Source of the DNA: Progne subis subis
Lineage: Eukaryota > Chordata > Aves > Passeriformes > Hirundinidae
Length of the DNA: 64,000 nt
Reading direction: 5' to 3'
Assembly (NCBI GenBank): GCA_022316685.1
Contig: JAKJHU010000033.1
Span: 3,710,321 to 3,774,320 of the forward strand
Under the pieces are notes generated by a model. It was not told the origin of the DNA, made no database searches, and saw only the letters and a list, made by a program, of their open reading frames with translations. Each line of letters starts with the position of its first letter. Within the stretch, counting starts at the first letter, position 1. The translations under genes and the position numbers were made by a program. This document shows positions 48,650 to 61,690 of this stretch, in pieces.

Positions 48650-49380
48650 CACACGCAGCTCAGCACAGTCACCTGGGATTGAGCAGACCTGGTTGTAGGT
48701 ACATGCCTGGCAAGGAGAGGCTGAGGAGCAGCCTCACAGAAAGAGATCTGGGGTTTTGGGTCGATGGCAAATTAGATATGAGTCAACAGTGCCTGTCAGT
48801 CAAAAGGGTCCTGAGGTGCATCAGGCACAGCATCGCCAGCTTGTCGAGGGAGGAGATTGTCCCACTCTGCTCTGCACTGCTGCAGGGTACTCTGTGCATT
48901 TGGGGCTCCTCAATATAAGAAGGACATCAAACTATTAGAGTGTGCTCAGAGGAGTTCAGCTAAGATGATGAAAGGCCTTGAGGGCAAGACTGAGAAGAGT
49001 GGCTGAGATATTTTGATTTGTTCATCCTGGAGAAGAGGAGAGTGAAGGGTGCCTTCATTGCAGGCTACAGCTTCTTCACAGCAGGCAGGAAATGGGCAGG
49101 TGCTGATCTCTCTCAGCAGTAGGACAGGAGAATATAGAATGAAGCAGTGTCAGGGGAAGTCCAAACTGGACATTAGGAAAAGGTTCTTCACTGAGTGTTG
49201 ATCTCTGGAACAGACTCCCTGGGGAAGTGGTCATTACAGCAACTCTGCCAGAGTTCAAGGAGCATCTAGAGGATGCTCTCAGTCATCTGGTTTATTTGTA
49301 GGTAGTACTGTGAGGAGCAGGGAATTGGACTCAGTGATCCTCATGGGTCCTTTTCAGCTTGAGATATGATCTTATGACAG
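48650..49380 (+). mobile_element. CR1 LINE fragment with decayed reverse-transcriptase tail
   Basis: About 730 bp reading in plus sense. It starts in the decayed C-terminal part of the CR1 ORF2 protein (pieces such as RDLGFWVDGKLDMSQQC and IVPLCSALLQG, typical of that region). It continues through ATAAGAAGGACATCAAACTA, GGACATTAGGAAAAGGTTCT and TCACTGAGTGTTG, and ends in a CR1-like 3' tail near GATATGATCTTATGA. Stops and frameshifts interrupt the frame. It is the longest transposon piece in the window. Confidence 0.85.
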
Positions 49381-52300
49381 TCATTGGTCCCTTGCCCATC
49401 TCTCCACACTACACTGCTCCGATATTCTCATCAGTACTGCTGGCTGAGCGCTTGCAAGGATGGGAAAAAACACTTTGTGCTGAGAGAGACCAAAAGTGCC
49501 TCTGCACTTGGCTGCAGTCTCCTCCCCAGGATGCCGTTACCAGCCACACAAGGTGTATTTTGCTGGAAGAGGGGAAAAAAACCTAAATGCCACTGCCAAA
49601 GGCCTGGTGCAGAACATCACCGGTCTGGAGCCTTTGGAGTTTGCTGCTGGGGCTCTGTGCCCTGCGTTGTCCTTGGGATCACTCTGCCTTTTGTTCCCCC
49701 AGCCCCACTCTCAGCACTGGCAGCGCCCATTCCGAGCTCCTTCCCCTGCTCGCTCCTGGAGGCTGCTATCATGTGCAAAAAGGAAGGAGAAGGCAAAACA
49801 AGCACCGCCAGGAATCACATAATATTGCTGCAGTCCTGCCAGGAAACAGACTGTAGAAGTTCCTGTATTTAAAAGCCAGGAGATGAGTTTTATTGTTAGT
49901 AGTTGTTATAGCAACCTGAGGTGCTGGAGAGTAATACACGCTCGGCGCGTTGCAACAGACTCTGACAAGTTCAAGGCTGTTGCCTTGCTGCTAAATCTTG
50001 TTGCCAAGGCAATGCAACACAAGGCAAGAGCCTAGAGAAATGAATACCGATGACAGCTCATGCCAGCAGGCCTGGGCTGATTAAAAAAGGGAACTTTTAA
50101 AAGTGATGTTAACTTAAAAAGCACAACGGCAGAGAGGAAGGGGGAGCACAGATACGCAGGAGAGGATCCAGAGGAGGAGCCATGGGTTAATGTCAAGGAA
50201 CAGGTAAAGGAAAGTGTTTGAGTAAAAAACAATGTGGCTGAACAGGATGTCTTAGCTCGCGATGCAAGAAATGAGCCACATTTTTGGAGGGAGTTAAAAA
50301 AAATCACAAAATCCTCCCTTCTTAAATTTGTTGAGCTTCGGCAGTATGCAGTACTCCTGTAATTTGAATGGGAACTTTGTCTTTTTCCCAACAGTGTTGA
50401 CAGCAAAAAATAATTTTCTCAGTAAATTTGTTTAGTGGCATGGATATTGTTGCTGCTGCAGTGAAAACCATGAAGCAGCACAGTCAGCTTTCAATTTTAT
50501 GTTCATTTCCAGCCTTTTAAAAATGCTTCATGGCGAAAGGTTAGCTGGAAAAGAGATGAAGCTGCAAGCTGATTATTCTCTCCTGTCTATGATTCACTGT
50601 TAATGCTGACAGTATACTCTGAATTGAAGGAAGAATATTACCCCAAGGACCACAGAGTCAAAATAAATTATCAGTGCTGAAGAAGTCAGGTAATTACGTT
50701 AATTTCAACTACACATACAATATTTTGACATTGCTATAGGATACTAGGGTTCTAAAATTCAAGTACTGCAGAAGTACCTCAGATACACAATGATCTCAGA
50801 TGAACTTGTTGACTTTTCAATTGATTTGTGAATAAAAGCTTGACATTTCTTGGAAAATTACCATAGCATTATTCTGATCCACTTCCACTCATACCCCACA
50901 TATTTTACGTCTCCATAAATTATCAATAGTTAAAAATGACCTCATGTTTTCCTATTCAATGACTACTCCATCATGTACAGTACAGTAGTACTTTACCTGA
51001 ACAAATGCCCTGTGTGGGAATTTGTTCTTCTGGCACCTGCTGTGGATCATCGAAAACTCAGGTCTGCAAGTGCTTTGTATTATATAAAAATGGGAAACTA
51101 AGACATGGGAAGTGATTTGCCAGTTGTGCTGGAACTCATTTTTGTGTGCATTCCTTGGCAGAGCCATTTCTATTGACCTTCGTAAAAGTCAGGTTTTTAA
51201 TTAACTGTGAGATATTTTTGTACTATTTTGAAGTTCTTAAGCCATGGGCCAGGAAGCAGGCAGGTGACTGGTCATATGCTTGTAGCCATCATTTGGTTTT
51301 CAGCAGCTAAATTATATTCAAAAAAGCTAGCAATGTGTTACTTGCACCCTTACTACTGTTACTGGCATTTTTCCACAATTGCCATAGCTAGCTGTGAGAT
51401 ATTATACAATCAGAAAGAAGGGAAAAACTGGTTCAGGCCATTGTGAAGAGAATATGGCATTGCCCCAGAGGATGTTTTTATTTGGGGACTGTCTGTCTTA
51501 TCATTAGATAAAGAAATATGAGAATCCAAGGTCTGGGCACTAGCTTTTATTTTTTTTAATAAGAAAACAAAAAGAAACTCTATTTTTAGTCTTAGTTTAA
51601 TTTCTCTGCTGGTGATTCCACACGTGGTGTTATTTCTTAATAAATTCAGGAGAAGGTTTTGCAGAATATCCTTCCTATTTCCGAAGGGAAGCGTACGCAG
51701 AAGTCAGGCTAGTAAAAAGGCAAAACCATATGGACAGGTCACACAGCAACATCAACATTTAGTTGAACTGCAGGACCCCAGAGCACTTCCAAGACCTGGC
51801 TCTCTGATCTGCAGGTCCCATCTGCCCCTAAAGCCTGTGACAATAAGAACCTCCCTGGAAGCTTTCTAGACCGTGTTTCTCACTCCGAACCCGTTGTGTG
51901 ATGCCTCCTCCAGGACAGATGGGATGCACAGGGGAAGCTCAGACCCCCCAGAAAGAACCACGGCTGAAAAGCACTGCAGCTAAATGCACCTTGGCACAGC
52001 CTCTAAAATATGGATGCACAGCTCAAGGGCATCCTCCTCTGCTTCCTTCTGCCTCCTGCCCCCCTTCCCTACTGTGCACTTGCTCAAGAGCCACCCCAGA
52101 GAGCAATGTGGAGCAGGGACAGGGTGCCACCAAGATAGCTACTGATAGCAGAGCAGACAGAGCTATTTCCAGAATGATTAATGCTATTAGCACATGCTGA
52201 AGCTTAAGGCTAAACATAAGCTTTAGAGGAATGGATTTTGATGTAAAAAGCGAATAAATGAGACAACTGTCAGAACAATGAGTGGTGAACCAAATAAAGA

Positions 52301-54999
52301 TTCTTAGTGCAGGAGATGCAAAGCACTGCCTGCTGGCCTGTTTTCACTGAACCTGCTGGTAAAATTCCCACTGCCCTTCAGGCTGGAGAAATAGCCCAGC
52401 AATAGCATGTGGCACAGAAGTAACCCAGCCAGCAGGCACCAAGGCTGCTCCCACAACTAATTAGCTGCATGGCATTTGAGCAGAGGCACAGCGATGGTGA
52501 CACCCCAGGATCCAAGGCACCGATCCTCCCCCAGCCCAAACCGTGCTCTACTGCTCCTGGAGCCTGTTTGAAGATCTTTGTGTTGCCCTTTACTGTACAT
52601 ACCTTGAGTGCTTGCAAGAGTACCAGTGTGAGGGCTCGTCTGTCACTGAATAAAAAGCACGTCTCAAAAGGGCCATCTGACTTATCTGGCTGTCTTCTCA
52701 TAATCCCCACTCCAGAGGTCTCAAATGCCATAATTGAAAACCTGCTGTTCATCTTCTGAAAGTCAGGTTTAACTTACTGTAAGCAGCTCCCAGAAGGATA
52801 ATATTTTGCATAATCAGTTACAGGGGTGATATGTATAGCATTTTTCTGGTTTTCTTCTCCTGACACTTTCCTCACAGGAGAGCAAGCAAATAAAATGTAG
52901 GCATAGCTGTGCAATGTCCTCTTCCCCAATTCCTTTTTTTTACCCAAATCATCAAGTCTATTTTTTTTCTTATGGCTATAGCATTGTATGTACAGTCCTT
53001 AATTTCCTTTTTGAAAATTTATTCTTATTTTTCTTGCATAAGACACCTTGGAAATAGATGTCTTGAATGGATTCACTAAAATCAGGTGGGTTTGTTACTT
53101 TAGATCAGTGTCTGCAAAGAAGTCACATGCTCAGGGCATTTCTCTGGAGTAGCTAATTCAGCTTGGGCCCAGCCACATGATTCCCCTTTCGAGTCTTGCC
53201 TTATGGCCTCTGAGGAATGTTGCATTGGCTGCAAGGGAATTACTAGGTCTTGGCAAGACATGTTAATATCTTCGCAAAAACTTGTTAGGGACCAAGACTT
53301 CAGCCTCCAACTATTTCCTCTGATAAAGCAGTGTATTCACAGCAGTTCATTAGTCTTGAATCACCAGTTTGACTTTGAGAGAAATGAAAGTTCCCCAGAA
53401 ACCAGAGGGACTCTGTATGTAAAGCTGGCTGGTGTTGCCTGCCTGCCAGCAGGCTTTGAAACAGAAGCAGTGCTGGCTCCAGTTAGACAAATCAGTGGCT
53501 CAGGACACTTTAGTCAATGGTTGGGTAGTGAACACCCAGGTAGGAAGAAAGGTTATGAACTACAGCCATACCTGCTGTAATGGGATTTGAAAGACCATCT
53601 GTCAGGACATCAGAAGACTTGGATGTGGGCATGCAAATTTGATGTTTTGTCCTGAAGATCTGCCCATGTTCATGCACCAAGTTTGTAGCAGCAACAGAAT
53701 TACAGTCTTATTGTATTACAGCAGTTGCTTTGGGATAGCACTCAGTGCTATCTTTCCATTAGCATCCAACGTTACACTGATAATCCTTGAAAGCACCAGA
53801 GTATGAGTATCATATCTGCAGCTGGATCTCTGCTAGGAAGCTCGTTACACAGCATGGAAAGTATTTCTGCTGTCCCATTTTGAATCATTGATAACAATAT
53901 CACAAGTGAAGGGACTGCATTGTTCATCCATGAGGTGGACAGGGATCACTCCCACAGGCCTAGCATGTTGCTGTCCCCAGCACCCATTTGCAAGGCAGAG
54001 AGGCAACATCTGAGTCACACATTTTGCGAACCAAGAGCAGTTTTCCCAAAGCGTGGGGGACACAACACCGGTGCAGGGGACAGAGGGTGTATCACAAAAC
54101 AGGTCCTTCCACACCAGCTCCCCAAAGCACTTGTGTCATTGAGCTGAGCTTCAGAGCAGAGCACAGAGAGCACTACAGGAACCTGAGAGCTGGCCCCTAG
54201 CAGCAGCAGCCAGCCCCAGCAGCTGGAGTGCTCAATCTGAGGAAGGGGATCCATCAGTCAGATGCTCAGAAAATCCCAGCTGACTCACGGCCCCATTTCT
54301 TGGCTGTGTGCTGGCCTCTTTACACCTCTGGTGTTGGAAAAGGAAGTGACACAGCCGGTTCTCATGTATACCTTCAACAGCTTTGAAAAGCCCCCAGTTG
54401 TAGAAAAACGCAGCAGAGCTGCAAGGTCTGGAGCTGGTTTCCTATCTGAAAGCCAGGCAGGATGCCGGATCTGTAGCTGCAGTTTGGCTTGACAGAGGGC
54501 CAACTCCAACACCGCTGTTCTCATCTGCTTTAGTGTCAGCTGAACATTTGTGTGCCATTTTCTCATCCAGCATCCTACGAGCCTAAACCGAAGGCTTAAG
54601 TTGCCCCAGCTTTCTACAGGGTGGTGGCATGAATTGCTGTCTTGTTCAGTGCCAGTTTATGTCACCCAACTGACACTGGGATCCAAATCAGGGCACCAGC
54701 TCAGCAGCTACTCAGTGACTTGTCCCATTCCAGCCTCCCTTGGCCCGTGCATGTCCCTAGTTAGACACATGTCTAAAGAACTCACCACAGCCATGCTTAA
54801 GCCCTGAGAAAAAAGCAACCCAGCAGAAGGGCAGAGAAGCAGCTTGATCAACCACTCACAGTGAGATGTGTTCAAGATGTGTTCATTTGTGTCTGTGTAC
54901 CACAAATACACGAGACTACTCATTGTTCTGCTTGGCAGAAGAGTGTTATTGCCTCTTGGGAAACACGTCTTCCTGGTCAAAGATTATCCTTGGAGAATA
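49381..54999. other. Intergenic sequence between XPNPEP1 and ADD3, middle part
   Basis: No gene is recognised. The notable element is the cluster of X-box-like motifs at 49905-50018. Several open frames of 80-160 codons exist (the longest is 49384-49872, plus), but none matches a family I know and none has an exon-like context. Confidence 0.6.
49905..50018. promoter_or_regulatory. Cluster of X-box/RFX-like sites, possible enhancer
   Basis: Four motifs related to the RFX half-site GTTGCC/GGCAAC lie in 114 bp. They are GTTATAGCAAC (49905-49915), GTTGCAAC (49949-49956), GTTGCC (49979-49984) and GTTGCCAAGGCAAT (50000-50013). The last differs at two positions from the ideal RFX palindrome GTTGCCATGGCAAC. 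RFX factors bind such sites in promoters and enhancers of ciliary and other genes. No transcript start is evident nearby, so a distal element is more likely than a promoter. The assignment is inference from motif density. Confidence 0.35.
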
Positions 55000-55022
55000 A
55001 ATGATCAAACCAAACTAATGCA

Positions 55023-55070
<48 letters not shown>
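55023..55070. repeat. Compound microsatellite (TG)n(TA)n
   Basis: A run of TG dinucleotides passes directly into TA dinucleotides, interrupted once by a G. The TA part is self-complementary and prone to length change. Confidence 0.95.
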
Positions 55071-55079
55071 ACGTGGATT

Positions 55080-58000
55080 CATATGACCTGTTGCATATGC
55101 TTATGTCAGTCCATCTGATGGGGTAGAAACCGACGGGGAAGTTGTAACTACACAGAAAGAATGGGAATTTTCTGGTGAGCCTCAGCATGGCAGAGGCTCT
55201 TCTCAGAAGTTGTAAAAGACTTCTGAAGCCTGTTAATTATACACTAGCCAAATCTTATTACAAACAAGTAATAAGTATAGGCACATTTGTTGGTTTTGCT
55301 AATGACATTAATGTCCTTCTTGATGATTTGCAGAGCTCCAGGAGGCCAGAGACTCAATTTGTACTGATGTATTTCTCAGTCTGGTGAAGTCTAGGAAACT
55401 CTGGATGTTTGATAGCTTTTCACCATCAATCTTTAGACAATCCAAGGTCTGTTTTCTGCACAGTAGTTTGAGCTGCTTCTTCTGCTGTATGACACACACA
55501 ATCAGAACCCTAATTTGATAGTGGATCTGTGTATTATTTTCTGGTATGTAAGTGATGGTATGTAGAATTGTATATTATTCTTCTTAAAAGGAACTTGTGC
55601 TTTTACTCCTCCACAATTTCCTTATCTCCCTCAGCAAAATGGCTGTGACACTGAAGTCTGCTGTATAGATTCATGTATCTTTCCCCTGTAGAGTCCCAGA
55701 GAGTTCAGATATCCCAGTTAAAACCACAGACTTTACAATTTAGGCTAAATCACCACAGGGTAAGAGACACACTTGGAGCTGGCTGGTACACATTCTGAAG
55801 AATTACTAGGATTTGCTGGGCAAAGAGAAGCAAAGGTTTTTCTCTTCTCTTTATCCACAAACTTCCGTGACTGATTTGTTTTGAGTTTCCAGTGTCTGTT
55901 TGCACAGACCTGATCATCAGTCCCACTGCCCTTCTCCACTTCCTGTCTGAGAACAAATGGAGACAGTCAGCAGCAGCAATCTCACATCCTTTCGTATGAA
56001 AACCACTGAACACAATTTGTCCCGCCAGGGAAATCAGTACTTTAAGTATGTTAATAATCCACTGACTTCATAGGAATATCTCTGGATTTTTTTTTTTTTT
56101 TTTTTTTTTTTTTCAGCCTGCTCTCAATGGCTGCAGTGACAGAAGGACATTGCCCTGAGCACAGTCTTGCATGCTGCAGGCGGGTGTCAGGAGCTCTCTG
56201 TAGGCACTGCTGGCCTGTGCTGCAATTTGGGGAGCCCTGCTGCGCTGGGACAGCGAGCTCCTGCCCCCAGCTTTCGAGCTGGCCATTCCTAGCATTACGC
56301 ATCCCTGGGAATACACTCAGAAACTACAGATGAGGTCATTCCCAAGAGTCTGCTTAGGTATTTGGGGCCCTTGACACTGAGAGGAGCTAAAATCTTATAT
56401 TCTATGAATGGTTTTTAAAGGGAAAGTGGAACTCTTTTTATAGTACATTAGCGTTTGCTATTCTTGATTTGGTAAATTACTAACTCCTCTACAATTTGTT
56501 TATCCTTATTGTTAGATACTGCACTAATACACATTCTTCTATCTTACTTGCCTCCTGAGAAGCTATGGGAGTGACTGTTACTTATCAAAATCCAAAATAA
56601 AACATTATTCATGAATTAATATTGTTTATGCATATTAACAAATCTGAGGCTGATTTCATTGCCGTGATGCCCTTTCAAGCAATGCATCAAATATGAAAAG
56701 CAACAGTTGGCTCAAGCAGCTCCGAGTTTGACTTGATGCTCTAAACTTCAAAACATTTGTCCAGGAAATTACACCACATGCTCTTCTGTGGGCCCTGAGA
56801 CAGAACAAAAAGCACAGCATGCAAAGGTACCTCACCACTGAGGATGGGGGATGACCATCTTTGCCCTATATTCAATTTGGCTTGGGGTAATGAAGAAGAA
56901 AGTGGAACTCCAGGATAGTTTCAGAGAACTTTTTTCAGACTTACTGAGTCAATCTGCACATGTACCAGCCCATGACCTTAGGCTCCCACACTTCCATGTT
57001 CCTCTCCCCCAGCTTCCCAGCTGGTGTATGTCTGCTGACAGCACACCCAGTGTCAGAGATGGCACTTGAGGTTCAACTCACCGTTAAAGTGCTGACAAAG
57101 AATCCCTACCTTGTTGTTCAACCAGCATAAACCTTTTGCCTGAGTGTAGATGGTGCTGAGCCAATAAATGTGGCTTTCTTGATGCAAAGGACGTGCTGTG
57201 CTCCAAGTGTATCATCAGAATCACAGATTAGGGATGTCTTTTTAAAAATCTGCTCTGAACATGAGTTTTTCCATCCAAAAATAACTTTTATTTTGTTCAT
57301 ATTAGAAGAGCAGGATGTTCTTTCCTGTCCTGAAGGGATAAGGAGGAAATGAGAACGATGGGGTTCTTATATGGTATGAGTTACTATTCTTCTGGACTAA
57401 TGTTGTGAATCTTGATTTTTTTTCTCCCTGAGCTTAGCATTTTATTCCCCATGGACCTCATTTTGTATTCATTCATGCTGATGTTACTCCAGTGAAGCCC
57501 TCTTTGATATCAAAGGCATTCCTCCATGTTTACAACCTCTCTCATCCTAAAGCATTAGAAGGGAGGCAACCTACTGGAGGCAGTGCATGCTAAATGTCTC
57601 AATTCCCTTCTTGAATGAGATAAAGTCAATTGAGAAACATGAGTGGGGGCAGAAAGCATCCTTTCCTGTGCTCTGTGTTCAAGGAAAGGGACAGCAGTTT
57701 GAGGGAAATGTGAACGTAATGGACTGTACATTTGTATCCCATTGTACCGAGGTCTGACAGGAAACACTTGGGGTTTGATTCAGGAAAAAGTAAATTGTAT
57801 CTCTTTATAATACTCTCATAACCCCGGTCATCCTGTAGTATTTGACTACATCCCTGTCTTTAATGTATATATTCTCACAGCTCTCTCCAGAAGACCAGAG
57901 GAAATCTGGTCACTGGGGAGCAGGGGAGGCATGGGAAGAGATTTTACAACATTTTCCATCCGATGGCCCTCTTGAGTGACAACAAAAGGCCAGCAGCTCT

Positions 58001-60990
58001 TCGCTTTAAACCAAAGGGGCTTCTGAACATCTGCCATTACTGACTGCCACCATAAGCATTTCCTTACACGAGGAAAGCTGCAAATACCAAGCTCTGGATA
58101 ATTTCTGAGCAGGCTCTACCAAGCCCCTGAGAGCTTTTTGTTGCCATTGGCCTTCTCTGTAATGTATAGATGGTTGCAGTGAGTTCCCACCACACGTGCA
58201 GGGCCAGAGATCCCTCAGCAGGCACTGGAGAATCCCTTGGTTAGGGGTTCACCCTGCAGCAACATGGAAAACGTTCCAGCTCTCAGCATTTAATGACTTT
58301 GTTCCTCACACAGCCCGCTGAGCTGTGTGGGATCTGCGCTGGTCCCTGGAAATGCCTGTAATCGCTCCCGAGGGAGTGACCGGGGTCAGGGAGCTGGGCA
58401 GTCCTTTGTCTCTGGGGAACATGCAGTACCACCAGCCTTTGGCATCTTGCTGTACAGCTCACGAAGCTGCAAAGATTGCAAAAGAAACCAACCCCCCACA
58501 CGTGACCCAGAAGAGATGGATTGAGGACATAATGCCCTTGATTGAAAAGGGAGGCACCCAGGAAACCTTGTGGTATATATATGTTGTTGTTTTGTTGTTT
58601 TTTTTTTTTTTTAACTAGAGCTAAAGTAATTTCGCATGTGTGTGTCCCCTGAGTCGCTTCCTAAACCACAGCTGCATGAGGAATTATCTAGCTCTTAGCT
58701 GAAGTAACTTCTCAAAAAAAAACCCAAACATGTAGGTCATTAAAGTGCTAATAAAAAAAAAAAGTCGATGAATCTCTGAGCAGTGCTCTGATTATCTCTC
58801 TGTGGGGAATGAAGAACTCATTAACATGAGCTCCATGCCACTCCCTCCTCCTTTCTCTGAGTTTGGCATAAAGCAAGGAAACAAATGTTTGTGGTTTGGC
58901 CAAGTTTCTAATGAGTAGCTCAGCTAGGTCCACTGATTAGACACGTGGCTTTCTGGAGGATGAAAAGGCTGCCGTACGGTGTAAAGTGGCAAAGAGTGGC
59001 AAAGCATTTCTGCCGCACTGAGTTCCCGAAAAGGAAACGCTTTACTTCTTGGGTGGATTTTTTCAACGTATTTAGTGAGAAATGCACACAGAGAGGGTTT
59101 CCTTGACATGGCCAACAGAGAGAAACAGTGTGAGGTCCAGAGAGAGTAACAAGGCTGGATGTATGTCTGAGGAGTCACTCGCCAAAATAATCTTGTTACA
59201 GCTTACTCTGTGTTTGGTTTCACTTGTTAAGGGGGGCTTTAATGCTAAGATACAGTCCAACCCCAAAAGAACAGTCCTGCCTATCATCTCTCCTCTCTGC
59301 TCTAGATGTCACCTGTGCCACTCCACAGAAGGATGTCTGCACAGCAGTCCCCCAGGCATCGCAGGAGCCCACAGGCAGAGGTCTCCATTTGCTGCATCAC
59401 CTGCAGGAGCTGCAGACAGAGATCTGCTCAACTAGAATGACCCAGGCCACTGACTCTCCAGGAGCACCTGGCAGTAGTTTTGAAGGAGACAACAAAAGCT
59501 CCAGAACTAATGGGAGAAGTCTCTTCCATGCAGGAAAGTTTCTTCTTGATCATGCCTGTAATCCACGTATAGCCTGAATCATCAGTGCTTGTCAGCTTCA
59601 TAATCCTTCCAAGACTAAAGTAAAACTCATCTACATGCCCAGGAGAAGAAAACTCACCCTACAATAAGCCTAAAAGGCATCTGCTGGGATAAGCAACTGC
59701 TGCCTCTGAAATTCAAATATCAGGGTGTGTGATCAATGTCACGCAGCACCTTAGCACTCAAATCAACCTCCTGAGACATCGAGTCTGTCCCCTACTGCTG
59801 CAGACAATGCATTTTATAATGACTTTAATAAACTACAACTAAAGCAGTGAGATTTTTCCATTCCAAATACCCCCCTTGGAAAAGGCAGTGTTTGATAGCT
59901 CTAATGGTTAACAACTCTTTTCATGTTTTCAGCTGAAATCTGTGTGTGGCCAGTTCCCATTCAATCACTTATGTGCCAGCACCCTCTCTAGCTAAGCAGT
60001 TGTCTGGGCCAGAAATCAGAGTTCAAGGCAAGTCCCAGTTCACCAATTTCATTCCAATATCACCCTCACTTTCAAAACCACACCTAAAGATTGTAATTTC
60101 TTGGCCTTCTCAGGTTCAGAGTTCATTAAAACATAATGCAGCTGTAATTTTTTTTCCAAAAGGAAATAAAAATGAGGGGATGGACATGGATGGAACAGCC
60201 CTACTAATCCCATGAGTGTAAAACTGAATTAACAGGCAATCTGGGGAAAGCCAATTGCTTCAACCTTCATAGTACACTCCACATGTAGTTATATATTCTT
60301 CCTGTGCCCAAGGTAAGTTCAGATTTTCAACAGCCACCAGACAGTTAAAAGTCCTGTATTAAATAACAGATGCTGTGCCACCTCATCCCCTTATTAGTGG
60401 CTGGTGCCTGCAGGTTCCTGCGGCGCTGGTGTGGTCAGGTGGAGCCATCTCAGTGCTGTGTACCCATTTGCAAAGTTAAAACATGTTCTACATCCTCTCC
60501 CTATTCAGATCAAGTACCCTATATCTGGACAGTTTGGTTCCCCAGGCACTTTTTTTCTCCAAGGACCTCTCCAGCTCCCAAGGGCCTTGCTCACTTTTCT
60601 GTGGTGGTCTTGCAGATCCTGCACTGATGTGGTGGCAGCAGCCTCAGAAGAGGGGTTCTGGCATGCAGGGTCTTCTTCCTACCCTGCTCCAGCCCTGCTG
60701 CTGTCCCCATGACCACAGTCCTCGAGGGGCTCTATAAAAGTGAGCAGTACCTAGAATGAAAAGGTTTTGTCCCCGAACCTACATGGCGTTAGTTAATGTG
60801 TGTAATTTTACACCTGTAAGCAGCAGCGCTGATTTCAAAGGGACCTTCTAAGACTTTCAAGCATATTTTACAAAGTTTCTACTTGATCCTGTTTGAAATT
60901 CACTCCTAGTCCGGATCATGAGGATTGGTTGGACTTGAGGACTCCTGCGTTTTAGAAATAATTAAAAACATAATTAAATGCAGAGACTCT
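55080..60990. other. Intergenic sequence upstream of ADD3
   Basis: No exon chain or RNA gene is recognised. It includes the T27 run at 56087-56113 and a T15 run at 58598-58612. Short frames on both strands match nothing I know. Distal regulatory DNA for ADD3 would be expected here, but I cannot point to a specific element. Confidence 0.6.
56087..56113. repeat. T27 homopolymer
   Basis: An uninterrupted T run on the plus strand, equivalent to a poly-A on the minus strand. I could not recognise a retroposed gene copy on its minus-strand upstream side (plus coordinates above 56113). Confidence 0.9.
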
Positions 60991-61037
60991 CTTTTTTTTT
61001 TTTTTGTTTTGTTTGGGGGGTGTGTTTGTTTGTTTTT

Positions 61038-61086
61038 CATAAAAAGGAGAACTATCGTTCTTGAAGTGATAGTTCTCCTTTTTATG
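61038..61086. repeat. 19-bp perfect inverted repeat, 11-nt loop
   Basis: The arm CATAAAAAGGAGAACTATC (61038-61056) and its exact reverse complement (61068-61086) enclose 11 bases. It follows a T/G-rich run (60992-61037). The stem is too short for a standard pre-microRNA. It may be a remnant of a small inverted-repeat element, a templated-mutation hairpin or a fold-back artefact. It lies about 0.5 kb upstream of the ADD3 CpG island. Confidence 0.9.
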
Positions 61087-61251
61087 TGACTTCTGTGACT
61101 TCAAACGTCTGGTCAGAGCCGCCGAGGTCTAACAAAACCAGCCCTGAAACCGAGAAACCGAGTGACTTTGGGTGGGGAATCAAGACAGGGATGATTTCAG
61201 CCGCAAAGCAGAACGACTACAGAAAGCCAAGAAAACAAAAAACAGGGAAGG

Positions 61252-61282
<31 letters not shown>

Positions 61283-61301
61283 AGAGAGAGAAAGAAAGGA
61301 C
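61252..61301. repeat. A28 tract followed by GA-rich repeat
   Basis: Twenty-eight A (61252-61279) are followed by GA dinucleotides and GAAA units. The purine-only run lies about 230 bp upstream of the ADD3 CpG island and would exclude nucleosomes, a common feature beside promoters. Confidence 0.9.
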
Positions 61302-61690
61302 AGTGTTTGCCAAGATGACTTTAGCATTTTGTGCAGCTTATTTTAGGCAGGGCTGCTCTCGGCAGAAGAGCTTTCTCCTGCGCAGCACGAGCCATCTGGA
61401 GACGCCGTCTGCCGCCTCTCAGCCCAAACAACTGTTAAAATTTCTCAGAATTCCACTTCCAACCCCGGGTTTTGTTGTCGTTGTTTGTTTGGGGGCGTGG
61501 GTTCCCTATTCCTTTTTCCCGCACACACCTCCCGGTGTCCCCCCGCCGCCTCAGCCGTGCGCCGGCCACCGCCGCGTCCCTCCAGCGTCGCGGCCCCTCG
61601 GGGATCGATGCCCCGGCCCCGCACTGCAGGTACAGCCGCGGCGCGGGACAACAATGGACGGCAGGCGGGGCGGAGGACGCTGGCGGTGCC

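Noticed and set aside
48637..48918. 93-codon frame that looks protein-like
   Set aside because: It is the decayed end of the CR1 reverse-transcriptase ORF, not a host gene.
56087..56113. Poly-A tail of a processed pseudogene on the minus strand
   Set aside because: No recognisable gene-derived sequence lies on the minus-strand upstream side, above 56113.
61038..61086. MicroRNA precursor
   Set aside because: The stem of 19 bp with an 11-nt loop is too short for Drosha/Dicer processing, and no longer imperfect stem extends beyond it.
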